Shown: piece by piece, positions 8,764 to 16,172 of the stretch
Layout of the letters: each line of letters begins with the position of its first letter
How positions within the stretch are numbered: the stretch's first letter is position 1
Source of the DNA: CBDESN01 sp965242495
GTDB taxonomy: Bacteria > Pseudomonadota > Alphaproteobacteria > MPNO01
Assembly: GCA_965242495.1 (NCBI GenBank)
Contig: OZ251446.1
Coordinates: forward strand, 3,286,001-3,350,000
Length of the DNA: 64,000 nt
Reading direction: 5' to 3'
Position numbers and translations under genes: made by a program
Notes under the pieces: generated by a model
What the model saw: the letters and a program-made list of their open reading frames with translations, nothing else
Databases searched by the model: none
What the model was told of the DNA's origin: nothing

Positions 8764-9339
8764 CTACTTCCGGATGCCCTCGATGAACAGGGACATGTCC
8801 ACGGATTCGGACGCCGGACCCAGGTTGCGTCCAGCGCCGAATTCGCTGCGCTTCAGGGTCATCTTTCCCTCGAACCCGGCTCGATAGCCGCCCCAGGGGT
8901 CGGCGCCTTCACCCACCTTCTTCACGTCGATGGCGACCGGCTTGGTGACCCCCATCAGCGTCAGGTCTCCTTTCATCGTGCCGCCTTGGGCGTCGCCTTC
9001 GTAAGCGGCGCCGACGAACGTCGCCTTGGGATATTCCTTCACGTTCAGGAAGTCGGAGGAGCGCAGATGCTTGTCGCGCTCGGCGTGGCCGGTATCGATG
9101 CTCGCCGTGTCGATCTCGACCGAGACCTTCTGCCCGCCCGGTCCTGCGGACGGATCGAACGCGAAGCTTCCTGACACCTTGTCGAAGGCGCCGATCATCC
9201 AGGAATACCCCAGATGGGATATCTTGAATTGGACGAAGCTATGAGCGGGATCGATCCGATATTCGGCGGCGCGGACCGCCGCAGCCGAAAATGCGATTGC
9301 GGCCGCGGTGAGGACGGCCATTGAGACGCGCGTGTTCAT
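8764..9339 (-). CDS. yceI: YceI family periplasmic lipid-binding protein
   Basis: This 191-residue secreted protein of the YceI family folds as a lipocalin-like barrel that binds isoprenoid/polyprenyl lipids in characterised members. The first 24 or so residues (MNTRVSMAVLTAAAIAFSAA then AVRA) form a Sec signal peptide. The mature part begins AEYRIDPAHSFVQFKISHLG, a family hallmark, and contains GDLTLMGVTKPV. The ATG at 9339 is chosen for the signal peptide; the open frame extends upstream but would put a long charged tail in front of it. It is transcribed with the cytochrome b561 gene behind it. A MITE-like element begins 120 bases upstream and may influence its promoter. Confidence 0.88.
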   Translation of the reverse strand: MNTRVSMAVLTAAAIAFSAAAVRAAEYRIDPAHSFVQFKISHLGYSWMIGAFDKVSGSFAFDPSAGPGGQKVSVEIDTASIDTGHAERDKHLRSSDFLNVKEYPKATFVGAAYEGDAQGGTMKGDLTLMGVTKPVAIDVKKVGEGADPWGGYRAGFEGKMTLKRSEFGAGRNLGPASESVDMSLFIEGIRK

Positions 9340-9458
9340 GGTTCGAACCTCTATTCGAAGACGGATCGGACGATGGAGAGATATATAGGGCGACGGAGAA
9401 GGACGGCAAGGTCGCCGATCCGGCCCGCATGTCTCATCCGGCGCAAAACAGATTCTCT

Positions 9459-9661
9459 GTTCTCGTTCAATACGTATGAGACGCCGCGTGGGCCTCTGGG
9501 GTCGGCGCGTCAAGCCGCTTCGCGGCGCTCCGGCCTTCGGGCGACGCGCCGCTCCCAGAGGCTCCGAGGGCATCCATGGCCGTAAGCAAGCTTCCGGCCA
9601 TGGAACGACCGGATATCGACTGGCGCGATGGGCCGTGTCTCATATCTATCTGAACCAGGAC
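9459..9661 (-). mobile_element. MITE-like element, copy A (long form)
   Basis: This is a 203-bp non-coding element whose reverse complement matches the element at 25241-25374 nearly base for base, except for an extra GC-rich stem of about 69 bases in its middle. The ends are imperfect terminal inverted repeats: the right end reads as GTCCTGGTTCA on the minus strand and the left end as GTTCTCGTTCA, both followed after about 10 bases by a TATGAGAC motif. The shared core contains CATGGCCG...CGGCCATG, a hairpin. No transposase and no clear target duplication are seen. The right tip forms the last codons of the neighbouring phosphotransferase gene. Confidence 0.75.
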
Positions 9662-10785
9662 ATGCCACTTAACCCGCCGGGCGCCAGCCATTCGCGGCGG
9701 ATGCGCCCGATTGTGGCCGGGGCGAAATAGTCCTCCAGCCGGGTCCGGACGTGGTGGGCGAAGGCGGCATCCAGGCTCTCGGCCGACCAGATCGACGTCG
9801 CCGCGCCGGACGCGCCGGGCCGCGCCGGCGGCTTGGCCGCCTCGACCCGCCATCTGGCGCACCAAGTCGTGGTCCTGAGCCAGGTGAGGCGGCGCATCGG
9901 CGAGAGCCAAGGGCCGAGCCGCGCCGCCAGCCGGGCGGGCGCTGCGTCGAGATAGCGCCGGTAGAAGGCGGCGACGTCGGCGGCGCCGAGCTCGGCTGCG
10001 CAGTCCGCATCCCACGTCGTCGAGGTGTAAAGGCTGGCATGGGCGAGATCGACTGCGGGCGAACCATAGAGCCCCTTCTCCAGATCGACGAACACCGCCC
10101 GCCCGCCCGGCTCGACGAGGAAGTTGCCGGGGTGGGTGTCGGTGCCCACGAGGGTCACCGGATGGTCGCGGCCGGCGGCTTCGGCGGCGAAGGCGCGCGC
10201 CCAGGCGAGCTCGTCCTCGATCTGACGCAGCGCGTCACGGGCGAGCCCGGCCGCGGGCAGCCAAGCCGCCTGCGCTTCGATGAAGCCCAGCGTTCCGGCG
10301 ACGGGGTCGGTGTGGACCGTCAGCGGCGGCCGCGCTGCGGGTTCGGGTATCGGCAACAGGTGGATCGCCGCCAGCGCCTCGGCGATCGGCGCCAGATCGT
10401 CCGGCAGGACGGGCGGGCGGCCCACGATCTCCTCCACCAGGAAGGCGCCGTTCTCGACTCCTTCCCGCGGCGGGACGACCGCGAACAGGGTCGGCGTGTG
10501 GCCGCTCGCCGCGGCGCGGCGGAAGCAGGCCGCCTGATAGACCAGATTCTCCGTCGCGCCGAGCAGGAACTGGTTCATTCGGGGGACGCGCAGCACCAGC
10601 CCGCGCCCGCGCACGCGGACATGGGTATGGGAGATGCCCTTGACCCGCATGAGATCCAGCGTATCCCGGGCGACGTCGTCGAAGCCGTCGATCCCGGCCA
10701 AGGCGGCGTGCAGGGATGCGAGGTCGATGCCGGCCGCTTCGCCCGAGGCCGTCATCGCGGTCAGCCCATCGGGCCGGGCGGCCAT
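9646..10785 (-). CDS. Aminoglycoside phosphotransferase/choline-kinase-like protein
   Basis: This 379-residue protein has the APH-type kinase fold. The catalytic-loop equivalent is VGTDTHPGNFLVE (normally HGDxHxxN), so the leading His-Gly of the motif is altered while Asp and Asn remain. The metal-binding loop appears as VFVDLEKGLYGSPAVDLA. Substrate is unknown; such genes are often small-molecule or thioester-metabolite kinases rather than resistance genes. The final residues SWFR and the TAG stop lie inside the terminal repeat of the adjacent MITE-like element, so the native C terminus may have been replaced. Its start overlaps the end of a truncated DctM-like frame by 25 bases. Confidence 0.72.
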   Translation of the reverse strand: MAARPDGLTAMTASGEAAGIDLASLHAALAGIDGFDDVARDTLDLMRVKGISHTHVRVRGRGLVLRVPRMNQFLLGATENLVYQAACFRRAAASGHTPTLFAVVPPREGVENGAFLVEEIVGRPPVLPDDLAPIAEALAAIHLLPIPEPAARPPLTVHTDPVAGTLGFIEAQAAWLPAAGLARDALRQIEDELAWARAFAAEAAGRDHPVTLVGTDTHPGNFLVEPGGRAVFVDLEKGLYGSPAVDLAHASLYTSTTWDADCAAELGAADVAAFYRRYLDAAPARLAARLGPWLSPMRRLTWLRTTTWCARWRVEAAKPPARPGASGAATSIWSAESLDAAFAHHVRTRLEDYFAPATIGRIRREWLAPGGLSGMSWFR

Positions 10786-10991
10786 GGGACGACGACGGGG
10801 AAGACGATCCCCGCCGCCATCGCCGCGAGGTTCAGCCCGACGAAGGGGAAAGCCGCCCGGTGGACGTCGTCCGTCGTTGCGCAGGGCGAGGCGACGCCGT
10901 TCATGACGAACGGCGGCGGTCCGAAGGGCGGCGAGGTGGTCGCCATCTCGGGGTTGAGCACCATGACCGCGCCCGGGCCGTGCGATCCGAT
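10761..10991 (-). pseudogene. C-terminal remnant of a TRAP transporter large permease (DctM)
   Basis: A frame between tRNA-Arg and the phosphotransferase encodes VMVLNPEMATTSPPFGPPP, then FVMNGVA and, after a short linker, AAFPFVGLNLAAMAAGIVFPVVVPWPPG. This matches the last 65 or so residues of DctM-type permeases: the conserved TPPFG/TPPVG loop, a short loop and one final membrane helix. Compare GLITPPVGLNVFVINSLA in the intact DctM at 27448-28770. Everything upstream of the loop is missing because the tRNA gene lies there. I read this as a deletion or recombination scar ending at the tRNA. It could still be translated as a 67-residue peptide from the ATG at 10964. Confidence 0.7.
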
Positions 10992-10994
10992 TGG

Positions 10995-11068
10995 CGTCCC
11001 CGGCAGGATTCGAACCTGCGACCCCGAGATTAGGAATCTCGTGCTCTATCCGGCTGAGCTACGGGGAC
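10995..11068 (-). tRNA. tRNA-Arg (anticodon CCT)
   Basis: The minus strand folds as a full cloverleaf: acceptor GTCCCCG pairing with CGGGGAC, D arm GCTC/GAGC, anticodon stem CGAGA/TCTCG enclosing loop TTCCTAA with anticodon CCT, and T arm around GGTTCGAATCC. The discriminator base is G and CCA is not encoded. It reads AGG codons. Its 3' end abuts the truncated DctM frame. Confidence 0.95.
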
Positions 11069-11205
11069 TTGCGGCAGGTCTAACCCGCGCTTCTCGCCCT
11101 GTCCATGGCCTGCGCGGCGCCGTCGCGGCGACGGAGCGAAAACGCGGCCCGGCGGCGGGACGCCGGTCGAGCCGCCCTCCCGCCCGTCGCGGTATACTGC
11201 GGGCG

Positions 11206-12123
11206 ATGGGACGGTTCTTTCTCCAACGCCTGTGGATCGCCTTGTCGGTCGCGGTCACGGTGTCGATCATCGGCTTCAGCCTGCTGCGGCTGTCCGGGGA
11301 TCTGGCCGCGGATCTCGCCGGCGAGGACGCGACGCCCGAAGAGGTTGCGCAGATCGCCCGGGTCTACGGCCTCGACCGGGCGTTGTGGGTCCAATATCTC
11401 GACTGGGCCGGGAGCGCGCTCGCCGGCGACCTGGGCCGGTCGTTGTTCACCAACGAACCGGTGACCGAACTCATCCTCGACCGGATCGGGGTGACGGTCC
11501 GGCTCGCCTTCCTGGCGATGGGGTTCGCCCTCGCCGTCGCGGTGCCGCTGGGGGTCGCCGCCGCCATCCGTCCGAACTCCTGGATCGACCGGAGCGCGCT
11601 CGGGATCGCAGTGTTCGGCCAAGCCATCCCGACCTTTTGGTTCGGGCTGATTCTGATCTATCTGTTCGGCGTGCTGCTGCGCTGGGCGCCGATCTCGGGC
11701 TCGGACACGTTCGGCCATTTCGTGCTGCCGACGGCGGCCCTCGGGACGCTGGTGATGCCGCCGGTGATGCGGTTGACCCGGACCGGCATGCTCGACGTGC
11801 TGGAGTCGGACTACATCCGCACCGCCTGGGCGAAGGGGCTGCGGCCGGGGCGGGTGTTTTTCAAGCACGCGCTGCGCAACGCGGTGCTGCCGGTGGTCTC
11901 GCTCGCCGCGGTCCAGCTCGGCTTCTTGCTCGGCGGATCGGTCATCGTCGAGACTGTGTTCGCCCTCAACGGCATCGGCTTCCTCGCCTTCCAGTCGATC
12001 CTCCGCAGCGACTTCCCGGTCGTGCAGTCGATCCTGGTGTTCGTCTCCGTCGCGTACATATTGCTGACGCTGCTGTCGGATCTGGCCAACGCTTGGCTGG
12101 ATCCGCGCATCCGGCTGGGCTGA
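11206..12123 (+). CDS. Opp/Dpp-type ABC transporter permease (DppB-like)
   Basis: This is the first gene of a four-gene ABC import operon. The 305-residue protein has six predicted membrane helices and the inner-membrane component signature for coupling to the ATPase near residue 205 (DYIRTAWAKGLRPGRVFFKH). The ATG at 11206 opens MGRFFLQRLWIALSVAV, typical for DppB/OppB. A TATACT hexamer lies 8 bases before the ATG and could be a -10 box, although no convincing -35 is seen and the distance would leave almost no leader. Substrates of such systems include peptides, nickel or glycosides; the sequence does not say which. The next permease begins 6 bases after the stop. Confidence 0.88.
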   Translation: MGRFFLQRLWIALSVAVTVSIIGFSLLRLSGDLAADLAGEDATPEEVAQIARVYGLDRALWVQYLDWAGSALAGDLGRSLFTNEPVTELILDRIGVTVRLAFLAMGFALAVAVPLGVAAAIRPNSWIDRSALGIAVFGQAIPTFWFGLILIYLFGVLLRWAPISGSDTFGHFVLPTAALGTLVMPPVMRLTRTGMLDVLESDYIRTAWAKGLRPGRVFFKHALRNAVLPVVSLAAVQLGFLLGGSVIVETVFALNGIGFLAFQSILRSDFPVVQSILVFVSVAYILLTLLSDLANAWLDPRIRLG

Positions 12124-12129
12124 GGGCGA

Positions 12130-13050
12130 ATGACGCCGACCCAGCTCCGCGTCGAGGCCGACCCGTCCGCCGACGATTTCGACGTCGAGGCGCCGTCGCC
12201 GCGCGACGTCATGCGGCGGCGCGCGCTCCGCCACGCCGGATTCCTGTCGGGTAGCGCGATCGTGCTGGCCGTCGCCGCGGCGGCGCTGTGCGCCCCCGTC
12301 ATCGCGCCGTTCGATCCCTTCGAGCAGGATCTGTCGCGCCGGCTGATCGATCCGGTCTGGGACGCAGGCGGCGGCTGGACGCATCTCTTCGGAACGGATT
12401 CGCTGGGCCGGGACTATCTGAGCCGCGTCATCCACGGGGCGCGGATATCGCTGCTGGTGGGTTTCTTCGCGGCGCTGATCTCGGGTGTGATCGGTTCCGC
12501 CCTCGGCATTGTCGGCGGCTATTTCGGTGGGCGCGTCGATGCCGTCGTAATGTATCTGATCAACGTCAAGCTGGCTCTGCCGAGCATTCTGATCGCGTTG
12601 TCGCTGGTGTCGGTGTTCGGCGGATCGGTGGCGGCGTTGATCCTTATCCTGGGATTCCTGTTCTGGGATCGGTTCGGCGTGGTCACGCGGAGCGCCGCCC
12701 AGCAGATCCGCGCCAGCGAGTTCGTCATCGCCGCCCGGGCGGCCGGCGCGTCCAGGCTCCGCATCGTCGTCCGCGAGGTTCTGCCCAACGTCGCCAATCA
12801 GATCATCGTTATCGCCAGCCTGGAGATGGCGATCGCGATCCTGGTCGAGGCGGTGCTGTCTTTTCTCGGCCTCGGCATCCAGCCGCCGACGCCGTCCTGG
12901 GGGCTGATGGTCTCGGAGGGCCGCAACTTCATGTTCTTCAAACCTTATCTGATCGCCATCCCGGGGCTCGCGATCTTCATCCTGGTGATCGCCATCAATA
13001 TGATGGGCGACGGCGTCCGCGACATCACCGCCCCGGAAGGACGGAGCTGA
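12130..13050 (+). CDS. Opp/Dpp-type ABC transporter permease (DppC-like)
   Basis: This is the second inner-membrane subunit, 306 residues, forming the channel with the DppB-like protein. It has the longer hydrophilic N terminus usual in DppC, then FGTDSLGRDYLSRVIHGARI (a strong family signature) before the permease helices. The coupling motif ASEFVIAARAAGASRLRIV is near residue 200 and FLGLGIQPPTPSWGLM near 240. The start is fixed by the short gap after dppB and the conserved downstream context. It is part of the 11206-15978 operon. Confidence 0.88.
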   Translation: MTPTQLRVEADPSADDFDVEAPSPRDVMRRRALRHAGFLSGSAIVLAVAAAALCAPVIAPFDPFEQDLSRRLIDPVWDAGGGWTHLFGTDSLGRDYLSRVIHGARISLLVGFFAALISGVIGSALGIVGGYFGGRVDAVVMYLINVKLALPSILIALSLVSVFGGSVAALILILGFLFWDRFGVVTRSAAQQIRASEFVIAARAAGASRLRIVVREVLPNVANQIIVIASLEMAIAILVEAVLSFLGLGIQPPTPSWGLMVSEGRNFMFFKPYLIAIPGLAIFILVIAINMMGDGVRDITAPEGRS

Positions 13051-13053
13051 GCG

Positions 13054-14076
13054 ATGGCCGGCGCCGGTCGCGCGTCCGAGCCGCCGACGCTCGACGTGCG
13101 CGGGCTTACGGTAGAGATCGACGCGCCGGCCGGCGCGCTGCGCGCGGTGTCGGGGGTGGATTTCCAGGTGCGGCGCGGCGAGACCTTCGCCATCGTCGGC
13201 GAGTCGGGTTGCGGCAAGACCATCGCCTCGCTGGCGGTGATGCGGCTGCTGCCCAGACGCGCGCGCTTGGCCGTCGAGCGGATCGCGCTCGGACGCACCG
13301 ACCTTCTGGCCTGCTCCGACCGCGCGTTCTCAAAGCTGCGCGGCGACCGGATGAGCATGATCTTTCAAGACCCGATGACCTCGCTCAACCCGGTCTACCG
13401 GATCGGCGACCAGCTGGAGGAGATATTCGTCCGCCACGGTAAGGGCGGCCGCCGGGAGGCGCGCGAACGGGCGCGCTATTTGCTGGATCGGGTAGGCGTC
13501 ACGGCGCCCGACATGCGCCTCCGCCAGTATCCGCACGAACTGTCGGGCGGGCTCCGGCAGCGGATGATGATCGCGATGGCGCTGATGTGCGATCCACTGC
13601 TGGTCATCGCCGACGAGCCCACCACCGCGCTGGACGTGACCGTACAGGCGCAGATATTGCGCATCCTGGCCGACCTCCAGCGCGAATTCGAGATGGCGCT
13701 GGTGCTGATTACCCACGATCTCGGCGTCGTCGCGCGGATGGCGGACAGGGTGGGCGTGATGTATGCCGGGCGGATCGTCGAGACCGGGACGGTCGGCGAC
13801 GTCTTCGCCCGGCCAACGCATCCCTATACGCAGGGGCTGCTGGACTGCATCCCCGATCCGGCGAGACGCGGCGAGGCGCTGGGCTCGATCCCCGGCATCG
13901 TTCCCGCCTTGATCGGTCCGCAGCGGGGCTGCGCTTTCCGCAACCGTTGCGGGCGGGCGGTCGAGAGCTGCCGCTCCGCGGCGATCGCACTGGAGGAGGC
14001 CGCGCCCGGCCACGCCTATCGCTGCCTGCATCCGGCGGCGGCGCTGCGCCGGGGCGAAGGCGACGCCGTCCGATGA
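13054..14076 (+). CDS. Opp/Dpp-type ABC transporter ATPase (DppD-like)
   Basis: This is the first of two ATPases that power the importer, 340 residues. Walker A is GESGCGKT near residue 50, the Q-loop FQDPMTSLNP near 105, the signature LSGGLRQRMMIAMAL near 163, Walker B LLVIADEPTTALD near 183 and the H-loop LITHDLGVV. The C-terminal extension with CAFRNRCGRAVESC is the oligopeptide/dipeptide C-terminal region that carries a Cys-rich iron-sulfur site in related proteins. The signature has Leu in place of the more usual Gln (LSGGLRQR), a frequent OppD variant. Four bases after dppC and overlapping the next gene as ATGA, it is translationally coupled. Confidence 0.9.
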   Translation: MAGAGRASEPPTLDVRGLTVEIDAPAGALRAVSGVDFQVRRGETFAIVGESGCGKTIASLAVMRLLPRRARLAVERIALGRTDLLACSDRAFSKLRGDRMSMIFQDPMTSLNPVYRIGDQLEEIFVRHGKGGRREARERARYLLDRVGVTAPDMRLRQYPHELSGGLRQRMMIAMALMCDPLLVIADEPTTALDVTVQAQILRILADLQREFEMALVLITHDLGVVARMADRVGVMYAGRIVETGTVGDVFARPTHPYTQGLLDCIPDPARRGEALGSIPGIVPALIGPQRGCAFRNRCGRAVESCRSAAIALEEAAPGHAYRCLHPAAALRRGEGDAVR

Positions 14077-15092
14077 CCGGCGCGGCCGCCGACCCGCCGC
14101 TGCTCGAATGTCGGGGCGTCGCGCGCCGCTTCCGTATCGGCGCAGGATGGCTCGGGCGGAAGAAGACGCTGGATGCCGTGGACAGGGTGAATCTTGAGGT
14201 GCGGCGCGGCGAGGTGTTGGCCATCGTCGGCGAATCCGGCTGCGGCAAGACCACCCTCGCCCGCCTGCTGCTCGGGCTGCTGGCGCCCAGCGCAGGCCAA
14301 GTCCTGCTCGACGGCGCGCCGGTCGGGACCATCGGCCGCCGCGCGCTGGCGCGTCGCGTGCAGCCCGTGTTCCAGGATCCCTATTCCTCGCTCAATCCGC
14401 GCAAGACGCTGGCCCGGATCATCTCGCTGCCGCTTGATGTTCACCGCATCGGCAACCCCGAGCAGCGCCGCCGTCGGGTGAACGAGCTGATGGCCCTGGT
14501 CGGCCTGCCGCGGCGTCTGCTCCACGCCTATCCGAGCCAACTCTCGGGCGGGCAGCGCCAGCGGGTGGCGATCGCGCGCGCCCTGGCGATCGAGCCCGAG
14601 GCGATGATCTGTGACGAGCCGACCTCGGCCCTCGACGTGTCGGTGCAGGCGCAGATACTCAACCTGCTGCGGGAGCTGCGGACGAGGCTGGGCCTGACCT
14701 ACGTCTTCATCAGCCACGACCTCGCGGTGGTCGAGCATATCGCCGACCGGGTGGCGGTGATGTATCTGGGGCGGTTGGTCGAACTCGGCCCGGCCGCTTC
14801 GGTCTTCGACCGCCCCCGCCATCCCTATACCCGGGCGCTGCTGGAATCGGCGCTGACGCCGGATCCACGTCTGGGTCTTCCGGCGCCGGGGTTGGGCGCG
14901 GGCTTCCCCGATCCACTTGATCCGCCGCCGGGTTGCCGCTTCCACCCCCGTTGCCCTGCCGCTCTGGCCGGCTGCGCCGTCGCCGAACCGGTTGCCATCC
15001 GCGACCAGACGGGCATAATTGCATGCCACTTGTTCGACGGTGGCGGACTGGGCCGCGCGCGAGCGGCCAACGGGGAGGAGCGCGATGGGTAA
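14073..15092 (+). CDS. Opp/Dpp-type ABC transporter ATPase (DppF-like)
   Basis: This is the second ATPase subunit, 339 residues. Walker A is GESGCGKTTLARLLLGLL, the Q-loop FQDPYSSLNPRKTL, the signature LSGGQRQRVAIARAL, Walker B MICDEPTSALDVSVQAQIL and the switch His in FISHDLAVVEHIADR. The C terminus ends with the GCRFHPRCP...GC element of the family. The ATG at 14073 overlaps the dppD stop by the ATGA arrangement, which decides the start against an upstream extension of the frame. The last 8 bases overlap the start of the NMT1-like gene that follows. Confidence 0.9.
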   Translation: MTGAAADPPLLECRGVARRFRIGAGWLGRKKTLDAVDRVNLEVRRGEVLAIVGESGCGKTTLARLLLGLLAPSAGQVLLDGAPVGTIGRRALARRVQPVFQDPYSSLNPRKTLARIISLPLDVHRIGNPEQRRRRVNELMALVGLPRRLLHAYPSQLSGGQRQRVAIARALAIEPEAMICDEPTSALDVSVQAQILNLLRELRTRLGLTYVFISHDLAVVEHIADRVAVMYLGRLVELGPAASVFDRPRHPYTRALLESALTPDPRLGLPAPGLGAGFPDPLDPPPGCRFHPRCPAALAGCAVAEPVAIRDQTGIIACHLFDGGGLGRARAANGEERDG

Positions 15093-15978
15093 GGCAGCCG
15101 GCAAGTTCGTCATCCAGCCGCATGGGCGGCTGCAGGAGTGGGTCGCCGACGAGAAGGGGTACTTCGCCGACGAAGGCCTCGACTACGAGTTCGTCATCGA
15201 CGGCCCGGCGCTGTGGTCGCACATGACGACCACCGAGGACGCGCCCGCGGAAGTCAAGCGGGGCGCCTTCGAATCCTATGAGGCCGGCCGCGCCTGCAGC
15301 GTGAGCGCGGCGTGCCACTGGACGGTCAACATGGCCGCCTCCGCCGGGCACGGCAAGATGTGGGCCGGCGCCTACTCGGTGGCGCCGTCGGGCATCTATG
15401 TTGCGCCCGAGTCGCCGATCCGCTCGCCGCGCGACCTCGCCGGGGTCGAGGTTTCGGTCGGCTACCATTCGGGCAGCCATTACTCGACTCTGCAGGGGTT
15501 GCAGGCGTTTCTGGAGCCCGGTCAGATCGCGCTGCGCTTCGGCGGCATCCTCTACGACCGGCTGGCGCTGCTGGTGGATCGCAAGGTCGCGGCGGCGAAC
15601 GCTTTCGGCGCGCCGGCCTATGTGGTCGAGCAGCTGGGCTTCCGCAAGATCGTCGATACGACCTTCATGATCGCGACCCTGGTCACGAACGACGCCGACG
15701 AAGGCGATGTGGCGCGCTATTTCCGCGCCCTCCGTCGCGCCCAGCGCGACATCGACGCGGCGCCGGAGAAATACGTCCACTATTTCCTGCGCGAGCTGCC
15801 CGAGCGCTATCACGGCATGGTCGAGGTCGAGGCGTTCGGGCCCGGCGAGCGGCTGGTGTTCGAGCCCTATTCGCGCGAGGTCTTCGAGCGCACCCATCGC
15901 TGGATCGAGGACCACGATCTGTTTCCCCCCGAGCAGGCGGGCTCGGCCGGCTACGCCGAGTCGGTGATGGCGGCGTAG
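15085..15978 (+). CDS. NMT1/SsuA-like substrate-binding-fold protein without signal peptide
   Basis: This 297-residue protein has the type 2 periplasmic-binding-protein fold signature of the NMT1/THI5 and sulfonate/taurine-binding group: VIQPHGRLQEWVADEKGYFA then DEGLDYEFVI at the N terminus, and SPRDLAGVEVSVGYHSGSH in the middle. Unlike true binding proteins it has no signal peptide or lipobox, so it probably stays in the cytoplasm, as THI5-like enzymes do. The start ATG at 15085 follows GGGGAGG at ideal distance and overlaps dppF by 8 bases. Its place at the end of an Opp/Dpp operon that lacks a peptide-binding protein is odd. It could be a sensor, an enzyme, or a binding protein exported in an unknown way. 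Confidence 0.65.
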   Translation: MGKAAGKFVIQPHGRLQEWVADEKGYFADEGLDYEFVIDGPALWSHMTTTEDAPAEVKRGAFESYEAGRACSVSAACHWTVNMAASAGHGKMWAGAYSVAPSGIYVAPESPIRSPRDLAGVEVSVGYHSGSHYSTLQGLQAFLEPGQIALRFGGILYDRLALLVDRKVAAANAFGAPAYVVEQLGFRKIVDTTFMIATLVTNDADEGDVARYFRALRRAQRDIDAAPEKYVHYFLRELPERYHGMVEVEAFGPGERLVFEPYSREVFERTHRWIEDHDLFPPEQAGSAGYAESVMAA

Positions 15979-16021
15979 CGCCGCCGCCGCGGCGCCGCTC
16001 GCCGACGCCGCTCGCAAGGTC

Positions 16022-16050
16022 TTGCAGTCGCGCGGGCGGTCCAATAGGAT
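16022..16050 (+). promoter_or_regulatory. Predicted sigma70 promoter of the ino1 transcript
   Basis: TTGCAG (16022-16027) and TAGGAT (16045-16050) are separated by exactly 17 bases. They lie after the stop of the NMT1-like gene and about 30 bases before the leader peptide start. Predicted transcription start is near 16057. Confidence 0.55.
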
Positions 16051-16079
16051 TCCGCCATCGGTCACGCTGAAAGGAGACC

Positions 16080-16106
16080 ATGCGGCGCGTAGCGCGCTTT
16101 TGGTAG
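16080..16106 (+). promoter_or_regulatory. Putative leader peptide MRRVARFW upstream of ino1
   Basis: An 8-codon reading frame, MRRVARFW, has an excellent Shine-Dalgarno (AAAGGAGA) 2-4 bases upstream. A short hairpin, GCGCG-TAG-CGCGC (16085-16097), followed by TTTT lies inside it, resembling a miniature terminator. It sits in the 5' leader of ino1, 67 bases before that gene, so translation of the peptide could control whether the hairpin forms. This is inference from layout. Confidence 0.5.
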
Positions 16107-16172
16107 TGAGCTGAACGCGGTCCGATCGAGAGACCGCGGCGAACAGCGATACGGATGAGGAGGCATATGACG

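Noticed and set aside
10995..11068. tRNA-Arg as attachment site of an intact genomic island
   Set aside because: There is no integrase and no repeated tRNA 3' end in the window; only the DctM scar suggests past recombination.
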